Assembly: GCA_950295325.1 (NCBI GenBank)
Contig: OX485806.1
Span: 5,768,001 to 5,828,000 of the forward strand
Length of the DNA: 60,000 nucleotides
Source of the DNA: Polytrichum commune
Lineage: Eukaryota > Streptophyta > Polytrichopsida > Polytrichales > Polytrichaceae
Direction: 5' to 3'
In this document: positions 23,601-35,348 of the stretch, piece by piece
Layout of the letters: every line of letters begins with the position of its first letter
How positions within the stretch are numbered: position 1 is the stretch's first letter
The notes under the pieces: generated by a model
Seen by the model: only the letters and a program-made list of their open reading frames with translations
Told to the model about the DNA's origin: nothing
Databases searched by the model: none
Position numbers and translations under genes: made by a program

Positions 23601-25239
23601 TCAACTCTTCTTCAATAAACACTTTTTTCTAACTCACCTCCTCCACATTCCGCCCTAATCTTGTAAGCAAAATGTCAATACAAACTCGTTCTTCCGACCA
23701 GATGATGCCTCCTTCGCCTGAAATGGTGCACGCTACGTCTTTTCAATCACAAACTCTTCCAAACAACAGATTCCGCCACATTTCTTTTTCAAAATTCTCC
23801 TCCAATTCTGCGAATCTTGAAAAACTGTGTAACTAATTTTTCGATGGTTCGGTTGCAGGATTGGTCGTGAGTCTCCGTGATCCCGATTTGGTGTCATCGC
23901 TTGTTTCCCAAGCTTAAGGAGCACCCGAAGCGCCGACTAATCTCGGCAGCTTCGTTCGTCTTTCGAACCTAGTCGTGATATCTAGGACCGGCCAAGATAT
24001 TGGGAATTGGGGGATTCTTCAGTGAGATGGTAGTGGGAATAGGTCAGTTGAAACAAGTTTCACATTCTAAACATTCTTCCTCTCATTGGTTTTTTTACCT
24101 GGTTAGGTATCATAGATTTGTAGTCACATGGTTAATTAGATGTGTGACATTTTGCATTTTAATTTACATTTTATATGCATCGGTGCTAGTTTTGAGCCAA
24201 AGTTGTGCACAACGTACCCAACGAGATGAAAGTGGATGACAAGTTGCAATAGTAATACAACATTGACAATGCCAACGGATTTTTTTGAGATGCATAATTG
24301 GTTGGTTACGGGACATGATCAGAGGTCATCAATGAGGTGTTCTTTGTGTGGATAAAAAAGCACAAGAGAATTGGAGGTGCTTTCCATTTGAACGATGATA
24401 CAATGTTATGGTGTTTAATTTGGCCAGACCACTAAATTAGTGCATGTGTGTAAAACTAAGCACGGGGAGAGGGGCAAGAGGGAACAGTAGCACAACATGT
24501 GTACCTCCCATTCATCCAATGTGGAACAAAATGTGATATAGAGGTTGGTTTTTTACTTCATTTGGTGTTGGAATCAACTTCAAGGACTTGAAATAATCTA
24601 TTGAGGTACATTCATATGCAATAATGATGAGTATGATGATAAGCACCCATGCCTTCATTAACATTTGTATGGGGTCTTTATCAGTCGTTCAACAATATAT
24701 GAACCGGTGAAACATAATCCTCTTGTTTATCTTTCACAATATTGCATAACCAAACCAATGTGATTAAGAATACTCCCCTTCGTGAATGAGGATGGTTATG
24801 AGCCATCTCTATCATTATTAGACTTTATCCTTATTTTATCAATCCACTATTGATGAAATGCTTTGGTTCACTAATTATTATAGCTCTTTCCACACACATC
24901 AACATAGCTCAAAGCAACTAGATCACCTTTTGAGCTTTGACTAAAAGTGGCAATGGTGATAGTGGGGGATCCATAATGATGCATGCATGTGTGTTGTGTT
25001 GGGCTAGGACAATCGGGAAGTTATGTCACATTCAAACTCAATACAATGCAAAAACTCAAATACCAATTGTTGGTCGATACAATAGAGGACGTTGGCTAGT
25101 ATGTTACCTTCATCATCCTTATGGCTGGATTTTGAGGAGGTTTCCACACAAACATTATTACTAAATTATTTGAACAATGCTACATCTCTCTCATGCGCAC
25201 TCGTGGCATGTGTTAATCGCCATCAAATATCTCACCCTA

Positions 25240-25470
25240 CTTATGTTCAATAAAGAGACTTGAAAACCTCCAACTCCCCATACTACCCACCTCTAAGTCC
25301 ACCACTGCATGACACCCAAGCACCAAAAACCCAAGGATGAGTCCTACAATAAGGTGCTCAAACTAACTACATTAGCTCAATTACAAGGATAGACAAACCC
25401 CTTGGGACAACCCCTGGACTTGAACCTATCACGTGGTGAACCCAGTCAAGACACCTTGCCACCATAACAC
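25240..25470 (-). mobile_element. Possible tRNA-derived SINE
   Basis: Read on the minus strand, TGGCAAGGTGT (25461-25451) resembles a polymerase III A box and GGTTCAAGTCC (25426-25416) is a good B box (GGTTCRANNCC). Their spacing of about 35 bases suits a tRNA-like head. The following 150 bases are non-tRNA sequence. No second copy or poly-A tail is visible here, so the call is tentative and the 3' end is a guess. Confidence 0.35.
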
Positions 25471-25739
25471 CCACCCTATATTGTCCACGTACACACGCAT
25501 TTCACTAACCCCAACCCCAAAAGGGTGCTCTCAAAGCCCCCTTTAAATTTGGTCATTAAAAAGACTACCTCCAACAAGAGGCAATAGCACTTGTCCCATA
25601 ATCTTGCTCTATAAACTTGTTTCATGTTCACATATGAGCTTGAGGCTATGGTCAAGGTGAAGCATTCCTCATTCACTTCATTTGTCTATGTCTTTGTCTC
25701 TCTCTTTAGACTCGAGTAACCTCAAGATGCGCTTAAGAT

Positions 25740-26190
25740 AAGCGAGCCTAACTCCATTTGTCATTTCAAACGGACACCTATATTTGAGTGGTGTGTGGTT
25801 GTGATATTATGGCCATATTTATGTTCCCTTGGCATGTAACCTCCCAATCATGAGCACATAGTGAGGAGGCTAAAGCAATACTCGCATCAAGAAGAGAACC
25901 AGTTCTTGCTCTCCTATTCTCCCTTCTCGTGCCCCTACCCCCTCCCCCCTATGCCTCTAGTGGAAGAGAGCTATGAGCCTCTCAAATTCATTCTCATTGA
26001 CCTAATGCTAAGTTATGCTAGGTATTGCAAACTAACCCCATTCAAACATTACAATGGTTAGGTTCAAATCTAAGAACAATCAACATAAAGACATGCCTTT
26101 AAAAAAGATTGGACTACATGCTCAAATTTTGTTAACCATTCTAGGCTCAATACTCACATAATTACAGGGGAAGTGGGGTGGGGACCTATA
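25740..26190 (+). repeat. Dispersed noncoding repeat, copy
   Basis: Carries GGACACCTATATTTGAGTGGTGTG near 25773 and GATTGGACTACATGCTCAAATTTTGTTAACC near 26108, then a G-rich run, in the same order as the blocks at 7640-8175 and 18950-19110. Confidence 0.45.
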
Positions 26191-27226
26191 TGACTATTTA
26201 TTGAGAAAGACGACGTTCACTTTGATAATGACTAAGATACATTACAACCTCCAAAAAATTATGAGAAAAATGGCTACATGCACAAATTGGACTTGCTAAT
26301 CATCTTGCATTGATTGCGTGTTTCATACCCCACAAGAAGTGGGTGTAGAGAAAAAAAAAAGTTTATTTAAGACCCACTTAGTACTTCAACCCTTTATTGC
26401 TGAAGGGTGCATCCAAAGAACATAGTATTTCATGCTACCCTTGATGGTGAGGGCAATTAACCCATTATCACACACATGTTTTATCATTGGCCACATTTAT
26501 GTGGAAACCAACCCCATACTGAAGGTTTAGGAAGGAAACTATTTTCATTTCAACAATTTTTTAGAAGATCCAATAGTCAAAGTTTAGGTTCTTGGATATG
26601 GGGCAATCAATGATTTATTATTATTATTATATAAAAACTTGGATGACAGTATGGATGAGGAAGTTTAATAAAAAAATATAGGTTGTTCCATATATATACA
26701 AAACACATATAAATAAGAGATCAAACATCTAAATTTGGAAACCACTTGTGTATTCTAGAGGTGGTCAAAGTACATTATTTGGATGATGAATGTCGCTCAC
26801 AATGAGCTTGAATGCCATTGTTTAAAGCATGCTTGGTTTCGAATGTTGCCCGCACTACTAACGATGACTAATTCTCGTAATGGGCAAGAAAAATTGCTTC
26901 TTCATTCAAGTCTTACTACAATAGTGACCTTCTGCGAGCTAAAAAAATAAAAAATAAAAAACCTTAGAGCATTGTTCATTAAAACAAATCTATTAAGACA
27001 TGCACCCGTATGTTCTTAACATATTAAAATACTCTATATTGAGTGGGGGCCCATACGAAGATGTGAAATGACTATGTGACGGCTTCTCTTTTTGAGAGAG
27101 GCTCCATAGAGTCCTTTTAGACAAGAAAGAATTAACCTCAAAAAACTTAAGAAAAATATTGTGACTTTTGTGTTGGGGGCAATGAACAAAAGAAAGCCAT
27201 TGAACAATGTTACGGAGTTGCCCTAA

Positions 27227-27384
27227 TAGCCCACCCACACTTACTGGTGCGGGCCATCATTACACAATTCCTACAAGCAGGGGCCACTTTTAGAGTTGGT
27301 TTAGCTAGTGAGAGCCACTGGATGTAACTAGTGCTAGTACTCACCGTTCACTTGTGGCCTGCACTAGTAAGTGTGGGTGGACTA
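27227..27384. mobile_element. Short hairpin MITE, about 150 bp
   Basis: CCACCCACACTTACT at 27231-27245 pairs with AGTAAGTGTGGGTGG at 27366-27380. The arms continue inwards for about 26 bases with two G/A mismatches, as far as GGGCCA against TGGCCT. The outer flank ATAG(C/T) also matches, so the arms may reach 27227 and 27384. The interior is noncoding. The target-site duplication is uncertain. Confidence 0.65.
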
Positions 27385-27479
27385 TATGTCAACCAATAGG
27401 TTTCTCAAATTTGACATGTTCAAAAGTATACTTTAGGCATTTATTAGATTTCTAATTATGTAGTAAATATATTGATAGG

Positions 27480-27730
27480 TATGTCCCTTGCCACGTGTAC
27501 ACTTAACATGAAGAGCTGGCCCAGCGATTGATCGGCCCACACGTCACTCCACCCGGCGTGTTCGCGGGCTAGGGCTACCCCTTCGCCCGGCGATTCGCCG
27601 GGTCTCACAAAGTCCGAGGCCAGGAATGGAGGGCTTGGAATGTAGCCAAAAGGGCAGCGACGGCGACGAGCATGCTGGAGATGGCGGAAATCGGCCCCTC
27701 CGGCTCGCCTGTCTTCAAACCCTCGAAGAC
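27480..27730 (+). other. GC-rich promoter-like island with possible first exon
   Basis: An abrupt GC-rich patch in AT-rich DNA contains CCACGTGT and CACGTCACTCC motifs and a perfect 7-bp hairpin (27586-27602). The first ATG in this patch, at 27626, opens 35 codons ending at a GAC|GTATGC donor (27730/27731) in phase 0; another ATG at 27672 is open in a second frame to the same donor. The patch could be the 5' end of the downstream F-box gene, about 3 kb away, whose last exon also starts in phase 0. The peptide matches no family I recognise. Confidence 0.35.
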
Positions 27731-27789
27731 GTATGCGTGGTGAAGATCCCCGCCACATTTTTCTCGTCAATTTACTTTCTCCTGCTTCT

Positions 27790-28345
27790 TTCGATGTGGA
27801 ATTTGTCCAGTGAAGATGACGGTATCGTGGTTTCTAATGGCCACACGATGCAAGGTTGCAAGAGAGCGTGACGTTCCTAAAGTGATTCGTTTCCATGTGT
27901 TCAAATTTTTTGGATAGATTTGTACAAGTTAGATCCCTAGAGATCGTCAAATTGGTGCACGGAAGATGAGTTTTGGTGAGGATATACTTACTACTAACTT
28001 GGCGATGAATGCTGTGAGGTATCCAAGACCTCCGTGTCTCGTTTTAAAGCGAATATTGTATCAGGTTTCCAGGATTGTGTAGGTGTATTCGTAGAGCTAT
28101 AATTGTAAGTACGAATTGTGAAATTGCACACTGAAGATGATGGAATAGTATGTAGTTTTTGGGAGGATAGGAAATGGCGAATGCTATCTATGTGAGGTAT
28201 CTAAGAAGCTGCGTGACTTGTTCGAGAATTTGTCGAGATTGTGAGGGAGAATTTCTACAACAGAGAGAGATGTTTACATAGTGTGAGACTCGTGATGATT
28301 GTGTGGATCGAAAATGGCAAAGGCTGTGAGGTGTATCCATTATCT
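27790..28345 (+). repeat. Degenerate repeat units of about 160 bp
   Basis: A (T)GAAGATGA..G motif recurs near 27809, 27962 and 28131, and GTGAGGTAT(C)(C/T) followed by AAG recurs near 28015 and 28192, with GTGAGGTGTATCC near 28329. The units are strongly diverged. They may be decayed duplicated exons or a worn noncoding repeat. Confidence 0.4.
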
Positions 28346-29521
28346 TTTGTGTCTGTCTCAAACTAATTTGTCCTTCAGGTTTTTAAGATTGTGCTGGATG
28401 GCTTCCCACAACCTTTTTGATAATATTCTCTTGAAGGAAACGGAAGTGATTTGGTTTTCAATGTCGTCAATCTCAAGGTCTCTCCTACCGCGAACAATTT
28501 GTAGAGGAGGTTCGGGTAGTCTAATATGCTCCTAGGTGTCGAGTACGTCATGTATGAAGGAAATCGAAATCGGAGCTGCGCAATCGGTGTACACTCTCTT
28601 ACAAGAACGTGAAGGTCCAGCATTATAGTCACCTTGTAGCTGTCAAAGAGGCTTTGCTCTCTTGGAAGCAAAATCGCGGAGAAAAGTGAAGATCTGAGAG
28701 CACTTTCAGAGATGAACTCTTCGATAAAGATTCACCACAAGAATTTTTTCCGGCTATGGCGAATCTAAGGATGCTTGTCATCACTTCCCAGTCAACTACA
28801 AATTGAGAAAGATGTGGAGAATCTGGAAACTGTATCCATAGCGACAATATAACTAGTTTATAGAAATCCCTATTGCGTGGCCCACACTATCTACCATCAC
28901 GTATGAAAATAGCGTGCAACGTGAGTTACACTTGAATCTTCAACCACTCACTACGTTCTCAGATTTTCGCTTCTAGTACGATTGAGGTATCAATGGATGC
29001 AAATCCAAAGAGCATGTGTTTCTGGAAGGTATATGTAGCTGACGTTTGACTGGTCATTGCGACCAAATGGCTAAGAGTTAGGAGAAATCCTTGTTTGAGA
29101 AAATCAAGCAAGATTTGAAGGAGATGTCATCATTTGTTTCTTGGACATCTGTTACATTGTGTGAGTTGGTAAAATAGTGTGCAACCACATTATTATCCCC
29201 AATATTTTTAGTACAAATTCCTCCTTGGCCCACAGTATTTACCGTATGAGCTGACTAGTTTTCACTGGAAAGAATCGAGAGCTGCCGAGAGCCTTTTGAG
29301 GAAATTAAAAATGTTTTTGGTGTTAATTGTAAGAGGAGAATTGCATCTGAATGGAGCAGAGTTCGCGCCTGATAATGTTACCTCGCAGGTATATATAACG
29401 AATAATGTGAAACATTAAGACCTGAAAAGAAGACCTGTGAATAAATATATATAGGAAGCAATGTTGACCTGGATAATTCATTGGAGATTTGATTAAAAGT
29501 TGTTCTTCTCTTTTGGTCAAG

Positions 29522-29966
29522 GAGGGAGACAGCTGCGTCTTGAGTAGCAAAGAAGAACCAAGGTCAAAGGTGGAGCCTACCTTCTTCGAAGGTGTAGATG
29601 GCAACTATATGCAACTTATTGATGAGCTGGAGGAATCGCTGACGCTAAATGAATATCACATCGGATCTCCTCGAAAGCGTGCACTGAACATTGCAGGAGA
29701 GAAGTTTTGAGAAACTCAAGCCCAGGGTCACTTCTATTCTGAATCTTGTGGAATCGAATGAAAGCTTGCTCGAGCAGATGCAACAACATACTCAGAGGGC
29801 AGATGAAGGCAACAATAATGTGGCAAAAAGCTCAACAAGCTTGTGCATTGTCCCAAATGGATAGACAAATATAGTTGAATGCAATTTTTGGTTTCTGCAG
29901 GAGGACACCCTACAGCTTGAGAAGATGGAGCGGCAGGGAGGAATAAACGAAGTCGCTAATGACCAT
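29522..29966 (+). other. Candidate upstream exons of the F-box gene
   Basis: Three coding-like pieces. From 29522, after a T-rich tract and AG, the frame reads EGDSCVLSSKEEPRSK and on through LIDELEESLTLNEY. The frame breaks at a TTTT run (29705-29708) but is open from acceptor TTGCAG (29696) in another phase, reading FEKLKPRV then LNLVESNESLLEQM to 29864. A third piece, 29901-29966, lies between CTGCAG and a GTAAGG donor in phase 0, matching the phase-0 acceptor at 30778. The composition (rich in E, L, Q) suggests a coiled coil. I do not recognise the family. It could be spliced 5' exons of the F-box gene, or a frameshifted remnant. Confidence 0.35.
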
Positions 29967-30164
29967 GTAAGGTCCCAATTGAGATGTGGCCGCATTTTGA
30001 TTCACAGTTTATCAGAAGAGATATTGATAGTTTATAAAAAAAGTTCTTGATGTTGAGAGTAGGTGGTGATCAAATATGACAACATTGTGCGCAGTGTAAG
30101 ATGAGCATGTGGTGATGTCCGTGCCATTACGTTGGGTGTCGAACCATGTTGAAAGACAGATGCC

Positions 30165-30270
30165 AAAGTGGAGTTATCATTTAAATCAGTAGGAGTTTTT
30201 GTCGTGAGTTGGTCCCTATGATCTCCCATTGGTTGTTTTGAATACAAAATCAGTAATCTCATTCTACTTG
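30165..30270 (+). repeat. Dispersed repeat, partner at 9655-9790
   Basis: Shares GAGTTGGTCCC..ATGA and (C/T)(C/T)ATTGGTTGTTTTG.ATACAA with the 9.7-kb copy. It lies between the candidate exons and the main F-box exon, so it would be intronic if those exons belong to that gene. Confidence 0.55.
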
Positions 30271-30754
30271 TGGTGCATGCTTGGAGGTAGTGTTTGAATG
30301 TGAATGAAGAGCAACCTAAATCGGTTCATTGAGGGTCAAACTCATTTCAGCACCTCTTGGCATGCCAATATGAGTCTGACCCTCCACGAACCAAAATAGA
30401 TTGCTCTTCACTCAAATTTTAACACTACCTCCGAGAATGAACTGAAAACTCAACAACATTGAAGGTGTTGGATGCAAAATAACCAATTCCTGTCAAGGAA
30501 ACTTGTTGAATCAAAGGATTTCTCTAGTATCTTAGTATGGAAGACTAAGACATGTGAGCTTCTATGGGAAAGATGAAGCAGTACTTAGGCCTTGAAAGCT
30601 CTTTGTGGAGGTATCTTAATGGATCTGCTACCCTAGTTTGGGTGCAGTCAAGGAAAACGGAGGAATATAAGGATGAGGTTCATATCGTAGTTGCCCATGA
30701 AGTGCTGTTCATGGTTACATCTTGGTGTATGAAGCTTTTACCATTGGGAGGTTA

Positions 30755-32095
30755 ATGAGTTTTCTGTTTGAGATGCAGAATGAAAACTTGGGAAAATTGG
30801 AGCATACGCTGGATACCTCCCCAGAAGAAGACGATGACCACATTCTTGCTACCAGTGAAAACAGGGGATGCGCCCAAGAGCACTTGGCATCTTCAAGCTC
30901 TCCGTCGCAACAAGGGTGTACAGAAAGTTGTGAAGAAGAAACAGAATGCAGAGTAACTTTCGACAGGAATTTGAGTTTTGGTAATCGGGGAAGCGACTCA
31001 GACATGGATGATAGCCTATGGCAGTCCCTGCCAAAGGATGTGCTAGACAGAGTCCTATCATGGTTGCCTGTAGAGAGCTGTTTTCGCTTTCGGTGTGTAT
31101 GCAAGAGATGGTGTTCTTTGATGTGCTCTGAACGGTTCTTCAAGTTGCAGTCTAACAATGTCAAGGACGAAACATGGGTTCTAGCCTTTGGGGAGCCACC
31201 TCAACATGGATTGAAATGTGAAGGACTTGTTTATGATCCTAGTCGTAACAAGACGCTCACACTTGAGTTTCCTTTTCTTCCACAGAATAGTGTACCTGTT
31301 GCGGCAGCTGGAGGTCTTGTATGCTTCTGTTGTGATCTCAACAATAGCGGGGAGAATGATGTCAGCTTCTATGTCTGTAATCCTATAACAAAGGCATGGA
31401 AGTTTATTCCCAGTCAATGCTCCAGAGTTTCCATTGTAACCCTGATCACAGAAACCGAACCTGGTTTGAATGGCTACAAGTTATTTGTTTTCTGTGAAGC
31501 TTCAGTAGTTCGATGGTTGTGGATGGGCGTGCTTGACCACTCGGCAAAGGAGTACGACTCCAAATTGAATCGATGGAAAGAAGTGGGAGACGTCCATAGT
31601 GGGGAGCAGTTCAAACTTGGGAGTGTTTTCAGCCGCGGACAAATTCACCTTCTCTCCTCTGAAACAGTGCAAGCTCTCGACGTACAGAAAGGCATCTGGG
31701 CAGAATTTGAAGCACCCGCTTATGCATCTTGTGCGAAGATTGTTGAATGCAGGGGCCGGCTTCTGGTTGTGGGAGATATGGTTCACCTCAACGTGTTTCA
31801 TCTTCCTAACGTGAAGAGTTATGTGGGTATAGTTGTTTGGGAATTTGATCCTGCGGTCAAAGACTGGAATGAGGTCTCAAGGATGCCTGAGGCCTTGGTA
31901 GAGACTTTTCCTTACTCGTCATTTTCTTGTGTGGTTGTAGACGATCTCATCTACATGTTTTCAAGGATAGAAAGCATACCACAAATTGTGGTCTTCTCTT
32001 TTTCTCAACAGTTTTGGTCACAGGCAACGAATTGGTGTAAGGAGGTCCCGAGTAGAGTGTTCTCCTTCGCTCCAAGATTGGATGCATCTGTTTGA
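30755..32095 (+). CDS. F-box protein with kelch-like C-terminal region
   Basis: The open frame ends at TGA 32093-32095. The first in-frame ATG (30755) gives 446 residues, but AGATGCAG|AATGAA at 30778/30779 is a likely 3' splice site, so the true start may lie in an upstream exon. Residues 1-83 are acidic and serine-rich, without a domain. The F-box follows at about 85-130: SLPKDVLDRVLSWLP, then FRFRCVCKRWCSL. After it come GGLVCF, YVCNPITKAWK, YDSKLNRWKEV and WEFDPAVKDWNEV segments typical of plant F-box/kelch proteins of the At5g15710 kind. F-box proteins join SKP1-cullin ubiquitin ligases and choose substrates through the C-terminal part; the substrate cannot be told from sequence. Confidence 0.88.
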   Translation: MSFLFEMQNENLGKLEHTLDTSPEEDDDHILATSENRGCAQEHLASSSSPSQQGCTESCEEETECRVTFDRNLSFGNRGSDSDMDDSLWQSLPKDVLDRVLSWLPVESCFRFRCVCKRWCSLMCSERFFKLQSNNVKDETWVLAFGEPPQHGLKCEGLVYDPSRNKTLTLEFPFLPQNSVPVAAAGGLVCFCCDLNNSGENDVSFYVCNPITKAWKFIPSQCSRVSIVTLITETEPGLNGYKLFVFCEASVVRWLWMGVLDHSAKEYDSKLNRWKEVGDVHSGEQFKLGSVFSRGQIHLLSSETVQALDVQKGIWAEFEAPAYASCAKIVECRGRLLVVGDMVHLNVFHLPNVKSYVGIVVWEFDPAVKDWNEVSRMPEALVETFPYSSFSCVVVDDLIYMFSRIESIPQIVVFSFSQQFWSQATNWCKEVPSRVFSFAPRLDASV

Positions 32096-32922
32096 GCTTT
32101 GGCTTGCAATGCCGATTTTGCCTTGGCGAGCAAGTTTTCCATGGTAGGAGCATCCTATTGCACTTGGATGTGCATGGAGCTCCCCAAGGACATGTGTTCA
32201 TATCGATACTTGGAAGATAAAGAACACAGGATGCGGTACCATGGACTGCACCTCTTAGGTTGAACAAGAACAAGAATTCGAATGCGTACAGAATGGTGAG
32301 AGGTATGTTGCAGCGAATTGAAGAAATGGATACCTCCAGTACAGTTGTTGGAGGATCCAAATTCTAGCGTCTTTCTCAAGGGTTTGGATGCTGTTGATCC
32401 CCGGCACAATTGGTGAGATCAGCTTCCGGGTCTTAAGGTAGAGATTTCTGGCTGAATTTGACAAGTTTATGTAACTTTTCTGCACCTGTTCATTAAAAAG
32501 GCTCAAGTAGAATGGGCGACACATTTGGTGTTGATGTTGCACCCCTCTTGGCATGTAAATTCTAGTTTGTACATCTTATGAAGCTGAGGTCCTAGAAGAA
32601 ATTCCTTTCCTCAGAAGCATTGAAGATGTTTATCCCTGGCAAATCTTGGAGGGATTAGAATTCCCCTCCAACCCATGATAGGGTAAATTGTTTTGATGAA
32701 CGTCAAGAGTTTGCAAAACATTCAAACTGAATCAGGCAATTTGTTACAGACAGGATTCTGCCACTTTTACTGTGTCCTGTGCAGTCAAGGAGGGAGAATA
32801 TAATGAATGGAAGGCTTGTTTAATCTAATTCAGTCTCTTTTGATTCATAGGATGATGGGGATTCGACCTCATATTGAGGATGTATCATAAAAGTATGATT
32901 TGAAGACCTGAATTGGTTGAAA

Positions 32923-32955
32923 TTATGCAGCTTACCAAAAGTGTAAGCTGCATAA
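32923..32955. repeat. Perfect 13-bp stem, 7-base loop hairpin
   Basis: TTATGCAGCTTAC (32923-32935) and GTAAGCTGCATAA (32943-32955) are exact reverse complements around CAAAAGT. It lies about 0.8 kb past the F-box stop. It may be a structured RNA element or a tiny transposon footprint. Confidence 0.7.
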
Positions 32956-33539
32956 CATGGTTGAAAATTAGGGAGATTTGCATCTCAAAAACCTTGTGAC
33001 TTTCTGCATGTAGTCTTCATATTTTGTGACAGAAAAATTTAAGGGTCATCGAGGGAGATTGCATCTATGAAAATGTTTAGTTGTAAGTGGGAAGTGGGAT
33101 TGAAATTCTTGTTGGGAAAATACATGTTATGGAACTGGAACCTTAACACGTTTTCGTCTCCCAGTCCCATTGGGGTTAAGTTTTGCGGTGCCTTTCTGAA
33201 ATGTTGGGCTAGGCATTTATGAATATGAACCAGACTAATTCTTTTGTAATTGTTGTTTCCTTGTGGCATATATTTTCAATTTTGTTCCAAAGCATTGATT
33301 ACACAAAACTACAACACTGCAAATTACAGTAGTTGTGGTCCAGATTGTCCTACGGGCGCAGTCTGTGGGTGGGAGACAACCAATTTATAGATTCTATGCT
33401 TGGCCTTGAAGTCCTCTCCCAGCTCTTATAGTAAGAGCTCCTTAAGAAATGCCACTTTCTCATGAATTTATGTTAAGTCGTGAACTTTTTAGCTCAATTT
33501 TAAATGAAATAGAATCAAAGAAAGCAAACCACAAGCACC

Positions 33540-33990
33540 CTCCATTGTGGCAAGTGAGTCAAACCCCCTCCTTGTAAAGTAGTGTCTCCCTAAATTGTGC
33601 ATCAAAATATTTACTCTGCACACAAAAGAGTTAACTCAATGGCACCCAAAAGTGACCCCAAGTGGTGTGAAACATGACCTAAGGTAGATATACGGGAAAT
33701 AGTGAAAGAAAAAGTTGATTCAGGTAGAAAGTGTGGCTCGAAAATTTGTGCAATATTTTCCAAAGATGGAGTAGAGGAAATGATGGGAAATGCAAGTTGT
33801 TTCATAATTTTATTCCATGTAAATAATTAGTTACATTTTCCCAAAGAGGCAAATAAATCGAACCCCCTACTTGTAGAATAGAGTCTCCCTAATATGAGCA
33901 TCAAAATATCCTACTCTGCATACAAATGCGCACAACATAGTTAATTGAATGACACCCAAAAGTGATTGCAAGTGGTGTGAAACAACACCT
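33540..33990 (+). repeat. Direct duplication of about 140 bp, two copies
   Basis: Blocks at about 33540-33685 and 33845-33990 share, in order, AACCCCCT.CTTGTA.A.TAG.GTCTCCCTAA, CATCAAAATAT, ACTCTGCA.ACAAA, CACCCAAAAGTGA and CAAGTGGTGTGAAAC. They are noncoding and diverged. Confidence 0.7.
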
Positions 33991-35318
33991 ATCTGGTCAA
34001 TCACTGCATCCTTTCAGGCCACCACTTTTACAACTAGCCATGTTGGGTCCACACAAGAATTGTTAATCTCCTAGTCTAGTGCACCAATAGTGGTCATTCA
34101 CTGTTTTTTTTTTTTTCTACCTTCATAGTTGTAGTTTTGGTTATCATCTATGCACCTTATCCCTCCTTATCACTCGTTATTCCACACAAAAAGAAACAAA
34201 GAAATTGAACTATAACCATCAACCAACCAACGTGATTGTGCTTGTAAACCATCATTAAATTGTACCTCTAATGTAAGTCAAACTAATTCAGTTACTTATC
34301 TTAATGGGACACCTATGTTTGAGTGTTATGTAAGACAAACAAACTCCACAAAGATGTGTGTTTGCGATGCCTTTGTGCAAACATAAGACATGTTGTGCCC
34401 TCTCGTCGAGCTCTAAAGAACAAATTCAAAAAATTGGGTCCTAGGGTTCCCAATGCAATGAACTAATGAAGGAGAGGAGGTCTCGGAGTTAGATGAAGCG
34501 CATCTCCATGGAGGAAATTTAGAAGCACTTGCAAGGGAGAAGCAAGTGCTGAAAATAAGAATACAATCGCTCTAATTAAGACTGAGTAAGCATGGTTTCA
34601 AGGACGAGATAATTCCTTCCTATTCCTTTGTTATGATTGATTGGCTAGGGTGTCAGATATAGGACACTAGCTAAGGGTATCTAGAGCCAAGTTGGTGTGT
34701 AATGAGTTCAAAAGGTGTCTGGTCCCAAGACACACGATGAGTGTAAAGATAAACTTAGAGGTAATAAAGAGACAAGATTTGATTCCATGGTACGAGTTGT
34801 TCAACTCTCAAATTTAGACATTTTGAAATCTATCATAACACACTCTAGCATGATGATTTAAATTTTCAGAACGAATTCCAGAAATGATAATATACATTCA
34901 ATTTTTTTCTATGACAGATTCATATTCAGTTACTCTACATAGGAAAACAGTTTCATGACGAATGCCAATGTACATAAATAGCAAAAAGTGCTCTCAAGAT
35001 GTAGTCGTCCTCTGATATGGTAGCACACTAGTCCTCAAAATTTGTTGACTGTTCCAAGTTCAACAATAAACATAGTAGGGAGGATTCCAAGGACAAGAGG
35101 AAGAAAGAAGAAAGAAATGATTGTTAAGAAGAAAGAGGATCCTCAGTTTTATTATGAATGAGATATTCATGTGAGCTCCAAAGGTTATGACGAATTGGCA
35201 AGAGCCTTGAGTTGGATTTGCATCAACATTCAACACAGATTGCAGTGATTGTGCATCTCTTAAGTTACCTGCTTTTCAGAAAACACGTACATGACCAAGA
35301 TTGACAGGTTCCAAGGAG

Positions 35319-35348
35319 GGAGGGAGAGAGAGAGAGAGAGAGAGAGAG
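35319..35348. repeat. GGGA/GA microsatellite
   Basis: GGAGGGAGGGA followed by about ten GA units. Confidence 0.85.

Larger units (their letters stand above)
23601..27226. other. Intergenic, repeat-rich, no gene recognised
   Basis: No coding region with a recognisable domain. It contains a possible tRNA-derived SINE (25240-25470), a dispersed repeat copy near 25740-26190, and long AT-rich runs near 26610-26720 and 26940-26960. Confidence 0.5.
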
